From contig JAAVCM010000027.1 in the NCBI GenBank assembly GCA_014802345.1, forward strand, positions 1 to 64,000: a stretch of DNA of 64,000 bases. Reading direction: 5' to 3'. A program made the position numbers and the translations under genes. The notes under the pieces were generated by a model. It was not told where the DNA came from. It worked only from the letters and a program-made list of their open reading frames with translations, and did not search any database. Positions 62,969 through 64,000 of this stretch are shown piece by piece. Source of the stretch: Bacteroides sp. Its GTDB lineage: Bacteria > Bacteroidota > Bacteroidia > Bacteroidales > Muribaculaceae. The number at the start of each line of letters is the position of its first letter. The first letter of the stretch is position 1.

Positions 62969-64000
62969 TTATTTTTTAGCCTTATGAAGAAATATCATGG
63001 TGGGGAAATGGTCGGAATAGCCGTTGAGCCATGAACCCGATGCAAACGTGCGACGCGGGTAGCCCTTGCGGTATCCTTCGGTGTCATAGAGGAAATCGAA
63101 ATCGTTGATTTTGCAGGAAGTATATTCCAGAGGCGCATGATTCTGACGGAGGAGGGTCCCGGAGACAATAATCTGGTCAAAAAGGTTCCATGCTCCCTTG
63201 TAGGCAAGAGTTCCCTTACCGCCGTCGAGCACACTCCACCACGGATTGAAGAAGCCGTGAGGCCCGACATCCTTCATCTCACGCTTTGCGCCGAGAGCCA
63301 CGGCACACGACTTGTCCTGCGGGTCATCATTGAGGTCGCCCATCACGATAACTCCCTGATTCGGACGTATGGCCCAGAGTGAATCGGCTATATGCTTCGA
63401 AAGCTCTGCGGCTGCCTCGCGCAGATAGCTCGATCGCTCCTGTCCGCCGAGACGCGAAGGCCAGTGGTTCACGATGATGCTCAACGTGTCGCCGCCGAGC
63501 AGACCGGTGACACACATCTGGTCGCGTGTCCTGAAGTCGGGATTGTCGGGAACGACGAGCGTGTGGTTGGTCACGTCGACCACCGTGAAAAGACGCGGGT
63601 TATACAGCAGGCTCACATCTACGCCGCGGCGGTCGGGCGAATCGTGATGGACAATCCCGAGATTCCACGCTTTCAGGTCAGGGGCGTTCACGAGGTCTTC
63701 AAGCACACCCTTGTTCTCGACCTCGGCGATACCGATGACGGCAGGACCTTCGGGTGTATTGCGCGTAGTCATCCGTGAGATGCAGTAGGCAAGATTGTTT
63801 ATCTTGCTCCAATACTTCTCGCTGTCCCATGCCTTCGCACCCTTGGGAGAATATTCAAGGTCATACTTGCCGTTGGCATTGATGGTGTCAAAGAGATTTT
63901 CAAGATTGTAGAAAGCCACGCCGTAGACCAGCGGCTGTGAGAGGTCGTCGGACTGCGCCTTGACCCCGATTGCGGTCAGCAGGGCGAGTAAGGGTAAGAG
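62969..64000 (-). CDS. Endonuclease/exonuclease/phosphatase family protein (N-terminus outside window)
   Basis: At least 343 aa. The reading frame continues past the GTG in the track to the window edge and reads as a signal-peptide core (LLPLLALLTAIGVKAQ), so the true start lies beyond 64000. The EEP fold motifs are present: AFYNLENLFD, GIAEVENK (metal Glu), HHDSPDRRGVDVSLLY, IVNHWPSR, MGDLNDDP and the final SDHFP. It is probably an exported DNase or phosphodiesterase; the substrate is not readable. Confidence 0.88.
   Translation of the reverse strand, partial: LLPLLALLTAIGVKAQSDDLSQPLVYGVAFYNLENLFDTINANGKYDLEYSPKGAKAWDSEKYWSKINNLAYCISRMTTRNTPEGPAVIGIAEVENKGVLEDLVNAPDLKAWNLGIVHHDSPDRRGVDVSLLYNPRLFTVVDVTNHTLVVPDNPDFRTRDQMCVTGLLGGDTLSIIVNHWPSRLGGQERSSYLREAAAELSKHIADSLWAIRPNQGVIVMGDLNDDPQDKSCAVALGAKREMKDVGPHGFFNPWWSVLDGGKGTLAYKGAWNLFDQIIVSGTLLRQNHAPLEYTSCKINDFDFLYDTEGYRKGYPRRTFASGSWLNGYSDHFPTMIFLHKAKK

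Overview
The window is chromosomal DNA from a Bacteroidales bacterium, most likely a gut Muribaculaceae (S24-7) relative. The case rests on family content: GLPGLI, DUF3244, DUF3256, DUF4105, DUF4292, BACON, an OstA-like protein, TPR-HTH regulators and a full set of type IX secretion (T9SS) core genes. Promoters match the Bacteroidetes -7 motif TAnnTTTG with TTTG about 20 nt upstream, and Shine-Dalgarno sites are absent. Base composition is moderately GC-rich, with clearly AT-richer accessory patches at 0.2-3.8 kb, 10.4-14.8 kb and 47.5-49.5 kb. I see no rRNA, tRNA, CRISPR array or intact insertion sequence. The species assignment is inference.

Layout. 1-4.2 kb: an accessory patch (GLPGLI protein, a 63-aa secreted peptide, a DUF3244 protein, a TPR-HTH lipoprotein regulator) lies between two direct copies of a non-coding repeat with long inverted ends; a third, shorter member is at 23.3 kb. 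4.3-10.1 kb: an outer-membrane protein, then parE-coaD-S41 protease-SGNH hydrolase. 10.4-14.7 kb: a BACON lipoprotein and an M6 protease carrying a T9SS sorting domain, behind a strong promoter and a roughly 390-nt leader. 14.9-20.3 kb: a small barrel protein, an 11-mer-repeat lipoprotein, the sortase PorU and a GH25 lysozyme. 20.5-23.3 kb: two GH28 enzymes. 23.4-26.7 kb: cysK and two GT4 glycosyltransferases. 27.0-29.7 kb: rseC-rnfB-rnfC without the other rnf genes, followed by an MNT-HEPN toxin-antitoxin pair. 30.6-33.1 kb: an aminotransferase and tyrS. 33.3-40.4 kb: porT-porP-gldK-gldL-gldM-gldN, the core of T9SS. 40.6-54.8 kb, all on the minus strand: a SurA-like chaperone, an OstA-like protein, MutL, a NotI-like restriction-modification pair, a DUF4105 protein, a degenerate PafA-like phosphatase, SecA and a small lipoprotein. 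55.1-62.1 kb: dut, a TPR protein, a DUF4292 lipoprotein, an EnvC-like protein, a DEAD-box helicase and a DUF3256 protein. 62.3-64 kb: a cytidylate-kinase-like protein and a nuclease-family protein cut by the window end.

How it works together. Much of the window serves the cell envelope. SecA exports proteins; SurA and the OstA-like protein support outer-membrane and LPS assembly; GldK-N, PorP, PorT and PorU form the energised T9SS and its sortase; and the M6 protease is a visible candidate cargo. GH25 and the EnvC-like protein act on peptidoglycan. The least conventional parts are the inverted-end repeat family, the leader and small ORF in front of the BACON/M6 operon, the phosphatase-fold protein that lost its metal ligands, the AT-rich NotI-like system inside a housekeeping gene string, and the incomplete rnf locus followed by a toxin-antitoxin pair.
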